Assembly (NCBI RefSeq): GCF_014805685.1
Contig: NC_060885.1
Coordinates: 27,942,132-28,006,131 of the forward strand
Direction: 5' to 3'
Origin: Silurus meridionalis
Lineage: Eukaryota; Chordata; Actinopteri; Siluriformes; Siluridae
Length of the DNA: 64,000 nt
Numbering within the stretch: the stretch's first letter is position 1; every line of letters begins with the position of its first letter. Below, piece after piece: positions 33,459 to 46,461 of this stretch. The notes below the pieces were generated by a model. That model made no database searches, was not told the DNA's origin, and saw only the letters and a program-made list of their open reading frames with translations. The position numbers were made by a program, and so were the translations under genes.

Positions 33459-35145
33459 ATTTTATTTTATTTAATTTTTTTTATTTATTTATCTGACATA
33501 CTTGTTAAATGTACATTTTTGAAAGTGCTTTTAGTTTTGGTTTCCAACTAAAAGAGAGCTACATGGAACGCCGGAGCTGGAAATGAAAAACAAATCATTA
33601 CTAATCCCTGGTGTAAATCACACACTGATGCCGCTCTTTGTCTGGGGCTGTCTTTAAGAAAATACGTTTCATAATCCACAATATAAGTCAGTTGCATCGT
33701 CTAACTTCACTATTAAGCTTTACCTTAAAAAAAGAAATAGAATGATGGAAACTTTTAGTTTTAGCTGTGGTGTACTGATCTGGCGCTGCTATAAATCAGC
33801 TCTCACCCTGTTTCTTCAGCTCCTCGATCTGCTCCTCCTTCAGGTCAAGCTGGTCAGTGAGACGGGAAGCCGACTCTAATGCGCCGTTCGCCTCGTCCAG
33901 ATTCAGCTGCACAACACACAGAAACACAGTGTTACACACAAAGAAAAAAAAAAAAGTGGAGCGATGACATGCAGGTCAATGACGTCGCAGGCGGAAAAAT
34001 AAAAAGCCAGGAATATATGAACCTATGGCTGTTCTTTCATTTCTGAAAGTCAGCTGTATTTGAACACAGAGCTAGGAACGTTTTCAGAGAAAAGGATTTT
34101 GGTCCAAGAAATTCACTGAAGCCAGATTTTTATGTTCGCTAAAGGCACAGCATGTTTTTAATTAAACACACTAGTTGAATAGGGATAAAATGAGTGAACA
34201 AGCAAAGTTAAAATTCAAAAGTTACAGGGAAGACAAAACAACTAGACTAGTGGATTTTACTGATAACCCGATAACCGATTAATCAACCGATAGTACTGGA
34301 TTAAAAAACAAACATAACACCCCATGTAAAATAAAAATAACTGATTAAAAAATTACATTTAAAGATGCCCAATTTAAGCATGACTATTTGGATTTAGTGA
34401 AATGGCAACACTTTACAGTAAGATTCCATTTGTAACATTAACTAAAGTTAATAAATGCTTTAGAAGTTTTGTTTTTATTGACCATGATTTACTAATAAAT
34501 TTTTTTATTAAATTATTTTTCTTTTTCATTTAAGGTACAGCAAGCAGACTCAAACAGCACGTGCTGTCAGTGATTCGCCTTTAGAGGCCGCTGTTTTACT
34601 GTATAACGACAGCAGGCTTTCTCCGATGCTCCAGCGCAGACGCAACCCAGAAAAATTATCGCCACGAATTTTTGTCGATGGCTAATATTTCCAGAAACAA
34701 ACTAACGACATAACCAATGAATCAGTCGACCTCTAAAAACAACTTCACCCACAAATCGCAATTTCACCCACATTCCCAATAATAATAAATCTGGTTTAAA
34801 GCACAAGCTTTTGTTTGTAGTTATATTACCTGCATGGCAGAGACTTTATCCTCCAGCATGTCCGCTTTCCTCTTCCACTCCTCCTTCTGTTTCTTGTGTT
34901 TCTCTAGTTCTGCCGAATACATGGCTTTCTCCTCTAGTGTACAAACATTTTCAGAAGCACATCATTAAATTCTGACAGCACTTATTCTTGAAAGTCTGAG
35001 TGGAAACGACTGATTCCAGGAATCATTGTTATGAAACTATAAGCTATTAGATTTCCTAAATATCTACATCGATTATCCTCAATGTCTATATGATGTGATG
35101 CAAAAAGAAGAAGGAAAATCGAGAAAGAGGATGATAATGAGGATT

Positions 35146-35204
<59 letters not shown>

Positions 35205-38200
35205 TGTCTTGCCTTGCTGGAACTGTTCTAGCACCATCTGCAGGTTTGACAGGGACACTGCATATTGGTTTATTTGTTCCTGAGCTGCATGGAGTTGAAG
35301 AAAAGCCTCGTCCCTCTGCCTGGCCATGACGTTCAACTGCTCTTGAAGAGACTCCACCTGCAGACTGGCCTGTTGACTACACACAATTTAAAATGCATTT
35401 ATATAATCTTGCAATAGTTTTCCGAAATCATAGCAGCCATGACATCATGAGTAGACAAAGGAGGAACTCTCGAACCTGGCGCTCTCTACGGCACTGGAGG
35501 ACGACGCCAGTCTCTCATCCAACATCGCCACCCTGCGTCTGAGCTCGCTTTCCCGGTCCTCTGCCGTGAGCGCCTCCCGCGTGTACGAGTCCTCGATCTC
35601 CAGCAGATGGTTGCGGAGACGCTCCAACTCCAGCTTCTGCCTCTGCTCTTTATCATGAGTGTGCTGTAGCTATAGTGTGAGATATAAAGAAGAAAAAGTA
35701 AGACTTTATAAAAGAAGGATTCAAACGAATTGTCACTTGGTAGTGTTCATTTGATGGAGTCTGACCTCACTCTGTAGGGCAGAAGTCTCCATCTGCTTCT
35801 GTTTAAGAGCCAGCATTACTTGGTCTCGCTCCTGCTGGAAAGCCAGTGCTTTCTCCTGCATGGACTTGACCTCATTCAGCAGCTGGTTCAGCTCTCCGGT
35901 CTTTCCCTGAAAATTATTTATGTTAAAATAAGAAGTAGAAGAAGTAGAAGAAGTAGAAGAAGAAGAAGAAGAAGAAGAAAAGTACACACCCGAACGTTCC
36001 CACTCACCTGTTCTCTATCTTTGAGCAGCTTCTCAATGGCCGCAGCCTTCTCAGTGATGGTGCTACACTCAAACTCTCGCTCCCGCAGCATCAGCGACAC
36101 CTGCATGTTAGTCTCCTGTAAAGCTCGAAACTCTGTCTCTTTCTCTCGTGATTTCACCGTCACGGCTTCGTTCTCCTCCTTTAGCTTCTTGACGTCCAGC
36201 TCAAAGATCAGTGCTCGCTCCTTCAGGTTCATGACAGCCTGTTTTAGGACCTCATTATCGTTTTCACGGTTGCGCAACATTTCGCTTACCTGTACAACAT
36301 GAGAGAAAGTAAAAATAATATACGAACGCAGAGAATGCCTCTAGTGGCCATCTCATGCAATAGCATTAACAATCACATTTTTTTGCATTTTGCCTAATTT
36401 ACCACAGATTTTTAAAAAAAGGTTATAAACACATGAAAAACTGAACACTTGAATGTTTTGTGGGCAGAAAATGCTCTAAGGAATGAGGCTTGTTTGTTCT
36501 GAGCAAACATTGGTTTCTAGAAACCACCACCTGATAAACGTTTTAAACAGTTTTTATATTGTTATGGTTGGGATGCGAGATGTAATTCGCTTAAATAAGT
36601 ATGAGTATGCATGCTCAACTCACTTGGTGCAGTTGGTCTCCTTTGGTCTTGATAAGCAGATCTTTTTCCCTGAGAGACCCCTGCAGGGTCTCAATTCTCT
36701 CCCGTGCTTGCCTGAGCTCCTCAGCATGGCCTCGTTGCTCACTTTCTGACAAAGATGCCGAATTTGACAAGCGATGGTTATTCTCCTGAAGCGTTTTCAA
36801 CATATTTTCCTTCTCAATTAACGCCCTTTTTAACGTTTCCAGTTCTTGCCACAAGTTCTCATCTTGAAAAACTGGTAGTTTTGGTGGTGCCTCCTGGGCA
36901 ACCTGATGTTCTACAGTTTCCACAGACTGTGCGGAAAAGTCTGGAACCTGAGAAACACTGTCAAGCTTTCCAAGCAGGACATCTTTAGTGGTACTAAGCT
37001 GGCTGATGGTCTGCTGTACATGGGCGAGTTCCTGACTCAAACTGCCCAGCCTTTTCTCCTTCTGCTCGTAGCTCTGTATGAGTCTGGAGTAGTCGACCGA
37101 AAGTTTGGAGCTGCAGTCGCTGTCAGCAGACACCTGGCCTTGCAGTTTCAGAAGCTCGTCCTGAAGCTGGGCGGATTCGTGTTGCATGTTCTTCACAGTT
37201 GTTATCACCTGTTGCTTCCACTCATCCATTTTCTTGACCTGCTGCTTGAGGTTGTCTCTTTCATGCAAAAGCTCTTCGAATTGATTGCTGCTCACACCGC
37301 CTGAACCACCGCTTCCAGAGTCTGCTCCAGAAGACTGAAGGACAGTGACCAACGTCTGGCATTTCTGAGTCAGAGCATCGATTTCAATATCCTTCTCGCG
37401 AATGATTCGGGACAAGTTCTGTATGGTCTCTCGGAACATCTCCTGACTTCCTGAAGGGTCACTCATGGTGGACAGTCGCTGGTTTTCTTGTTGAAGCTTA
37501 AGTAAAGCAGATTCCTTGGCCGCAATGATTTCCATGATGCGATGGTATTCCGAACGCAGGTGGCTATTCTCTCGCGCCTTTTCATTTAGTACAGCTAGCA
37601 CTTGTTCTCGTTCGACTGCATACGCTTGCATCTGCTGCTGAAGCAACACCACATCCTGGCTATACCCACCTGAAACCCGGGCATGGAGCGCTTGGATTTC
37701 GAGTTCCTTCTGAAGCACGATTTGAGAAAGTTTTCCAAGTTCATCGCGAGACACCACAAGCTGATCAAGCTGTTTGGTCAAAGAGAGGTTCTTCTCATTT
37801 AGCTGGATAATCTCAGTCTCTTTCTCCTTGATGCCCTTCACGAGTTTTTCAAACTCCACCTTTGACAAGTCATGCTTCTCGTTGCCATTCTCACCACTGA
37901 GGGAACAAGTCTTGTCCTCTTGAAGAATTTCCACAGTTGTGTGTTGACTTTGTGAGCTGAGTTTCTCCATCTCTTCCCGCAGCCTTGAAATCTCCTCGTC
38001 CTTGGCACTGATCAGTTTGTCGTAGTTGAGGGTGCTTTGCTCATGTCTTGACCGAGCCTGCTCTAATTCGCTCTGGTGCACCTGTAAAGTATGCTGCGAT
38101 TGTATATGCGATTCCCGTAGTTGTTCTAATGTTGCCCTTAGTGTCCTTGCCTCTTCCTCAAATCTGTCTCTAGCAGCTTCAGCTGTGAAACTTCAGTTTC

Positions 38201-41200
38201 CAGCTCGGTAATTACGTCCAGCGTCCTTGGTTCAGACATTGGCTGAGGTCTACTTTGCTGATCCTTCAGGCGGTCAATTTCCTCCCTAAGGTGACTGCAC
38301 TTTTCTTTCGTGGCCCCTATTTGCTTGTCCTTCTCCTCCACCAATTTCCTTAATGCATCACTTTCTTGCTTCGCCTGTGAGACTGTGGCCTCCAAATCCT
38401 TCATCGCTTCATCAGTTTGTGCCTTTAATGAGGCAGCGAAAGCATCCTTCTCCTGTAAAAGCTCAGTGAGTTGCTTTTGTCCAGCCACGGTGATGTCCAA
38501 CATCTCACTGGTGTCTTTGTGGTCGGCCACCATCTGCTCCATCTCACGCTTTAGCGAGGCGATCGTCAGGTCCTTTTCCTGGTTTAGCTTCACGGTACGT
38601 TCGTGTTCCATCTGCAATGCAGAGGCATCCAAGGATCGTGCTCTAGTCAGATTCTCGATGGTTTGCTGGTACTGCTTGGTCTGATCCAAAAGGCGGTTCT
38701 CTGCTTTACTCAGCTCATCTTCTAGCTGGTTCTTCTCTAGTTTCAAGGCCTCAATGCGAGTGTCTTTCTCCAAAACTACTCTGCTGAGAGAAGCCTGGCC
38801 ATCCTGTATCTGTCTATCCAAATTCTCTACTTTCTCAAGAACCTGAATGCGTTCTTCTTTCAACTTCCTGTTCTCGATCTTCAACTCGAAATCCTCGGAT
38901 GACACTTTTTCATTTAAGACTTTCAATTCAGCCAGCTCTCTTCTCACATCCTGGAGTTCTTTCTCCTTCTCTACCAGAACTTTCATTTGACCTTTTACTT
39001 CATCCCCCCGCTCCCCTGCTCGACTCAGCTCCTCACGAAGAGCATCCAGCTGAGTCTCTCGTTCCTGCAGCAGCTTCTTCAGGTCGGAGGCCTCCATGCG
39101 TGCCTCTTTGCCAAGCTCCTGAGACTTCTTCAATTTGTCCCTCAGCTCTCGCATCGTGGCCTCCAGCTGCTGTTTGCCCATGTGTAGGTCATTAAGGGTA
39201 AAGGCACTTTGGCTGAGTTTCTCCTTCTGAGCCTCTGACTCCTGATGAAGCGTCTCTTTTTGACTGAGCAAAGGGCAAGCTCTGATTTTAGACGGCTAAC
39301 TTCAGCTTCAGCCTGAGACTTCTGTGTAGCGAGTAAATCTTTCATAGCAATGAGATGCTGGAGAAGAGAAGGTGAATTAAAACGTTTTCATACGATTACT
39401 AAATCAGTGTGATTCTACAATGTATTGCACAACTAGAGTTATAAGGCATACGTTAAACTTCATGCATGTACCCAGTGTTGATCTACAAAATTCTACAATA
39501 TAATAGACTACTTCTGGAACACCTACTGCGGTTCTAACACATAATAGGCAACAATTGCTTGAAAGTTCTCTCTGGTTCTAGAATATTATTATTTAGTTAG
39601 AAAATGCATGTGCAGAATTGTTAGAATGCCCACAGACGCCCTTTGTGGTTCCAGTAGTACATCTACTGTTAGAACACCCACAATAGCATTCGTGTAAATA
39701 CAATGCCCACTTCAGTTCTACAATGAAACAGACAACTGAAGATCTAGAATAATATACAACTACTGTCAGAATGCCCAGTGTCAATTGCAGAATATCTTGT
39801 ACTAAGAGAAGATCAGATTTGAAAGCTGAACTGCATTAGAATGTACATTATATAAGAAACTAGAACCCATATTTTTCTAGTGCTGTGCAAGAACCCTGAG
39901 GAAGTCCATAAGAGTGCATGAAGCATGTAATAAAATGAAAAAGCTAACAGAGCAGTGTCGCATGTGTTTAGAATTTACACTACATTCATCACTGTCGCAG
40001 TACAAGACGAACCTGTGTGGCCTCCTGGTTCTGCCGGTCGAGTTCCTCCAGCTCTGCTGTGAGTGTGTCCATGCTGACATGCGCTCGCTTTAAAGCTTCC
40101 TCTCTCTGCTCAAGCTGGTTCTTTAAGTCCATAACTTCGAGCTGAAGGTCCTCTGAGCTTTCAGCTTCACTCAATGTGACCAGGTTCTCAGCTTGCTGGA
40201 GTTTCTCCACCATCGCTGACTGATCAGGGAGACGGAACACAGCAGCATGTTAAAAATAGAACTAAAATTAAAATAATAATCATCTCTATCAAATTATTCA
40301 ATAATGACAGTAATATAGCATAAAAAAAATATTCATTTTTATTCCAAAATAAAGTTTTAATGATTGCGTTATTAACGTCTGAACCACCGTTTAGAACAGT
40401 GCTTCTTAGTAAGCGTTAGAAAACGTGGAAAAAACAAGAAATTTCCGGTAAACTTTTACTGACTCTGACATATCACCAGTTATAATTACTACCTTCTCTT
40501 TCTCTATTTCTTCTTTTTCTGCTCTGAGAGCATTGATGACTGTGTTGAGCTCCAAAATGTCCGCATGCTCAACCTCCGCACTCGGATTTAACTAAAAAAA
40601 TAAAAATAAAATAAAAACAACAACATTTAAAATATTAATAAGTGGATAAAATAAAATACATATATTTTGCTATTGCTAAAAAAAAATTTATAAAAAAAAT
40701 AAAAAATAAAACACGAAACTCAGGCTTACTTCCGTGAGAGATCTCAACCTGGAAACCTCTTTTTCAGCATCTACAAATGGGTACAATTGGTCATCTAAAT
40801 AATGTAACCCACACTTTCCTAAATTCAGTATAAAAAAGAGCTACACCTTACATTACACCTTGATATTTATTCATTCCATATCTGACCCCGTAGCAGTAAT
40901 GATGATTGATTCTCTTAACTAAGCATGAAATTTTAATTCAAATCTCCAGCTGCAATAAAGCTGATAAAACTGCGAGGATCACCTGCGAGTGCTTTCCTCA
41001 GCGTGTGTATCTCGCCATCGTGCTGTGCTTTGGCCATCGCTTTGCTTTCCTGCTCCTGAACCCGAGACTGAAGTTCACTAACAGAGTTCTGGAGGCGAGT
41101 GTAGTTCTGCAGAAGTTCGGAGTTTTCCGCCTTCGCCTCCTCTTTCTCTTGCTGAAGCTCCGCCCCCTGCCGCAGGGCCTCCTTGAGAGTCGCCGCTAGC

Positions 41201-44200
41201 TCACTGCACTTTGCGTTCTGAAGCTCCGCTTCCTCACGAAGGAGCGAATCGTGGCCTGCAGCTCCTCGAGTTTGGAGGATTCCGCTGGAGGTGCTGCTGC
41301 TGAAGTTTGGAGCATAGAAGTGGTTCCTGAGCAAAAGAACAATTTTAACCAAATGTTTGGTCTTGAAAGAAAAAAAAGAAAAGAAAAAAAAAAGTCACCT
41401 TCACCACTCTGAATCTGTTCCTCCAGCTCCTCGATCCTCTCTTCGTACTCTGCCAGCTCGTCTCTGTGCCGCTTTGCCATGTCTGCCATTTTTTGCCGAT
41501 GAGCGTCCTGCAGCGCTGCCAGCTCGTGCTGATGCTCGTCGACCTCACGGCCCATTTCCTCTCGCAGCTCCTAATCGGTTCAGAAGGTGTTTATAAAATT
41601 AGAATCACTTTATGTGACAAATGTACCAAAGTGCTAAAGTGCGCTCTGATTGGTCAGAAAGTATTCATTTAAACAAGGCAACTCACAGGTTTCTATGAAT
41701 GACAATTCTATAGTACAAAAAAATCCCTCGTTTAATCGTTTATATGGCGTAGAGTTTTCGACGAGAAGATTTATTCAAGAGTTTTAGATGGAGTCTCCAG
41801 TGTCAGTGCTTTGAATTTTTCTGACAGTCCTCAGGACAGAGGAGTTTAAAGCTTCTGAAACGTGAAAGATCAATGGCGGTGGGGAACGGTAACTACGGCT
41901 TCATCACACCACCCACGTGTTCATCGTGTGTGTCGCTTAACCATGCAAAAAGCCACGTCCTATTCATCATGTTCATGTTTTTGTCTGCTTGATAGGACCA
42001 TACAAAGTTGTGCATCTTGTATTAGAGCAGATTATGTGGTACAATTTTCTCATACTGACCAGTAGATGTTCAACATGCAAAGAACTCTCTGAGGATTTGT
42101 GACCCTTGTGATGCCTGTTCCGAGAGAAACCCGTCTTAGAAAAACTCTGTAGGACCCTGGCCACTGTACTGTAACTCAGTTTAAGGGTGTTACAGATCTT
42201 CTTATAACCTGGGATTCTTTGTGGAGAGCAACAATTTAAATTATCAAATCCTCAGAGTTTTCTTTGCTATGAAGTGCCATTTTGAACATCCAGAGATCTA
42301 ACTGTACTCAAAAACTGCTCTAATACAAGATTTGTATGAACCTGTCAAGCAAAAACATGAACAAGATGAATAGGACATGTGGCTTTGCATGCTTAAGCGA
42401 CATACACTTAGGGTGTACTCACTTTTGTTGCCAGTTGTTTCGACAATAATGGCTGCATGTTGAGTTATTTTTTAGAGGACAGTAAATCTGTACTGCTTTA
42501 CAAACTGCACACTGACTACTATAACATATATACAAGTTTCATTTCTATAGCAGTGTCCCTTGAGAAGATCTACTAAAATTGTTGCTGAAATGTTACTTTT
42601 GTGAGATACAGTATACTGTATATACACTCAGGCGCATCTCAATAAATTAAAATATCATTAAAAAGTTGATTTATTTAAGTAATTTAATACAGAAAGTGAA
42701 ACTGGTATATTATATAGATTCAACACATACAGACTGATGTATTTCAAGTGTTTATTTCTTTTAATTTTGATGATTATGGCTTACAGATATTGAAAACCCA
42801 AAATTCAATATCTGAGATTTATAAGAATAAATTGTGAAAAGGTATTGTGAAAATTGTGAGACAGTAGATCAGTCAAAGAAAACGTAGCTTTTTGAAAACG
42901 TTCTCCGTAGCGGATACATTTGAAAATTGCCGATTTCGGCTTACGGCGTGGACATTAAAAAAGCAGGCTTTTGAAAACGATTACCATTTTTTTTGTCAAG
43001 CGGAAATGCACAGAACAGGGGTGTAAGCATTTTCGGACGCTTCAGTGCGGATGAGCAACTTTTAAGAACCGATTGAAAGAGCATTTTACCTTTGATTTAT
43101 AAAAAATATTTTTACAAATTCTTAATTTTATTTTTAAGAAAACTGAATACTGGAATAATTTGAAAACACAAACATTTTTCAATACTCTGTGTTCGTATTT
43201 TTCTCAGACTAATCCAGACCTAGAAATCACTCAACTCAAATTCCATACTTTTTCAGACTTTTCCAAAATGAAAATCCAAAAGAACCCTGGGTCTGTTACA
43301 GCATGACACAGTGCATTATTCCTCACTTATCCTACAAAAGAACTCGTCCCAGTGAGAAACCTGAGAAGAGAGGAGATAAACTCACTTTGATAGTTCTCTG
43401 CAGCTTCAGGATTTCCCCATGGTCACCTTTTTCTGCTCCTGACACTTTTGATGCCTGTTTTATATAAATATACACAAAAAATTATCATCAAAGAACTGCA
43501 TTATAAAGGTTAAGTAGTGTAATGTGTGTTACTCTGGCTGAGTAAGGCGACCTGGGCCACTCTCCTCCAGTGAGCAACGTCCGCCTCGAGTCGCTGCACC
43601 TCATGGGATAGCCGGTTGATTTCCTGCTGAGACCACAAGACATCGCTCAGGTCCACCTCGTCGCTGTGGAATCCGTGATGTCCAGCCGAGGGGCGGGACA
43701 AGAAAGAGGAGGAGGAGCTTGTTGTGGTGGCGACGGTCGTAACCGGAAGCACGGCGGAGTCGGAAGTGGAAGACGAGACATCGTGGGCTGAGAGCCGGAG
43801 CTTCTGGACTTCTTCTTGTAGACTGTTTTGGCGGGCTTTTAGGTGGCTGATGTCCACCTGGAAACACACACAAACACACACAAAAGGGATCAGCTTGAGT
43901 ACTGACTTTGCTTTGGGACACATGAAAATTAGCTCAGCATGAAGGAGGAATTTACCTCTTTCTGCTGAAGAATAGTCCTGTACTCCAGAGACTGCTGTTT
44001 GATCTGGATCTCCGCTGCCTCCAACTTCTCCTCGAGCTCGCCGTTTATTCTCCTCAAGCGTTCATACTTTAGCGTTTAGACAGGGAAAGAGTGAGAGAGA
44101 GCATTCAGAGAGTCACAGAAAGAGAACAGCTTACATGCACCTCACATTAACATTGGTAACTCCACTCCATGTTGTATTTAATCTCAGGGACAGTTTAAGA

Positions 44201-45364
44201 ACTGCTAATGTATCACCAAACAAGGTCACTACTAAACTTAAAACCAAGTCAATACATTGTTTTTCTACAAGTTAAAGTTTCTCCAGGAGCCCCGAGAGGT
44301 CAGAAAGCTCACAGAACAAGCTTGAGCGACTGATTGCATTGTGGGAGGATGTGAAAGGTATGCGGTTTTTGAATGAGGAAGAAAACACACCTCGGATTTC
44401 TGTGCAGCGAAAGCCGAATCCAGCTCCTGCAGCTTCGAGTTAGACACGTGCAGCTCGGTGGCAGCATCTACAACGCAGTCACACACATTTCAGGAATTTA
44501 TTTCAATCACTATGGGTAGAAATTATACAATTACAATTTATTATGTTGAAAAGGGAATTTTTGACGCAATCTTATGGAACATACAAAGTTACGTCATATC
44601 AATAAATATAAATCAGGTGGAAATTACAAATATAACTTCTACAAATTATTATGTGGTTATGGATGATTAAAAAATTATTCTGACATGCACATGATTAAGT
44701 GTTTTTTTTTTTTTATTATTATCATCATTAAATTACGGAATTAAAGCGTAAATTTCAAATGAATTTTTGTCATGGCAAGTTTGCATCTGTGCTTCACCCT
44801 GCACAGGCATTTCAGCTGTTGCATCCAAGCAGGGCTTTAAATAACACCAACGTTCACATCAACAGCTGTATAAAAAGACTAACATATCTAATGAGTCTTA
44901 GTCTTTTGTCCCCTCAAACATGCGCAAAGTAAGATTGTTCCACATCAAGTAAAAAAACAATATTTTTCTTTCGGTGTTGAATTGAACTGCTCACCGATTT
45001 GCACTCAATTAATAACCAAGAGCTTGGAAATATAGTCCGCTCGCTGTGAGGGTCTGAGCTGCTGATTGCGATCTTGTCTGTGACAGACACTCTGCAGGAG
45101 TAATTAAGTCTTAGAAGCGTTCTAAAAGACCAGGGTCGAGAGATAAAACACTTGTGTGAAATCCCTGACAGAAAGAAATCTTTCAATTATTTCCTCTTCC
45201 AGGCAACTGCATTGTTACAGTTCACTCAAGACCGATGGGGAATAATATTAAGTACTACACAAGCTGTGTCCAAAAGAACCTGACTGAAACAATCAACTCA
45301 AGCATTTTACCTCATCATAGAATAACTTTCTGTGGATGTAACTGACTGGTAGCCTAGTTAGTGT

Positions 45365-45400
<36 letters not shown>

Positions 45401-45598
45401 ACTAAGCTTCCAAATCCAAGCACAATAAAAGGTAGAACCTGACCAGGATCTTAAAGCACTAGACATTCTGAAAATCTGAAAGACTCACAAATCACACACC
45501 CTGATGAGTCCCTGTTTATCAAACTACAATAAATATATAACTTCTGAAAAAACAAACAAACAAACAAACAAACAAAAACAAACAAACAAAAAAAAAAA

Positions 45599-45676
<78 letters not shown>

Positions 45677-46409
45677 ATGTAATGAGTAATACATTGCATG
45701 CGATGAAGGAATAAACATTTTGGCTGATTTACTGAAGATTTATTTACTGAAGATTCATTTATTTAATTAATTATGGCTTCGTTTTTTATAATACAGATGT
45801 TTCATTCATAAATTTGTAAATTTGTTATTGTTGTCCAAGAAATTGTGCAACAATAATAATAAAAACTGTAATAGATATTTTAAAACATATATGTGTGTGA
45901 TTTGTGATAGAAGAGTATCTGCAAGAGTGAAAGGGAAAGTTTATATTACTGTGGTGAGAGCTGCGATGTTGTATGGATTAGAGACAGTGGCATTGAGTAA
46001 AAGACAGGAGGTGGCGCTGGAGGTAGCAGAGCTGAAGATGTTAAGGTTTTCGTTGGGAGTGACGACGATGGACAAGATTAGAAAATAGTTTATTAGAGGG
46101 ACAGTGCATGTAGGATGTTTTGGGGTCAAGGTGAGGGAGGCGAGATTGAGATGGTTTGGACATGTGCAGAGAAGGAACATAGGGTATATCGGTAGAAGAA
46201 TGCTGAGGATGGAGCCACCAGGAAGGTGGAAAAGAAGGAAGGCCAAGGAGGAGGTTTATGAATGTGGTGAGGGAAGACATGCAGGTAGTTGGGGGCGAAA
46301 GAGGCAGATGTAGAGAACAGGGGGTATGTAGAGGACAGGGGGGTATGGAGATGGATGATCCGCTGATTAGAGAAGAGAATTAGAGAAGCCGAAGAAGAAG
46401 AAGAAGATG

Positions 46410-46461
<52 letters not shown>

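Larger units (their letters stand above)
41571..43385. other. trip11 intron filled with transposon debris
   Basis: No exon is seen. The intron holds a dispersed-repeat core near 41650, the inverted-repeat element at 41927-42620, a second relic at 42630-42870 and a TTTGAAAACG-rich segment at 42890-43000. Confidence 0.5.

Noticed and set aside
35820..36302. 160-codon plus-strand open frame
   Set aside because: It is antisense to trip11 exons 35766-35906 and 36008-36289, whose minus-strand translation matches GMAP-210. The plus frame is Ser/Arg-rich shadow sequence with no domain.
41357..41596. Plus-strand frame with Pro/Ala-rich protein
   Set aside because: Antisense of trip11 exon 41399-41570.
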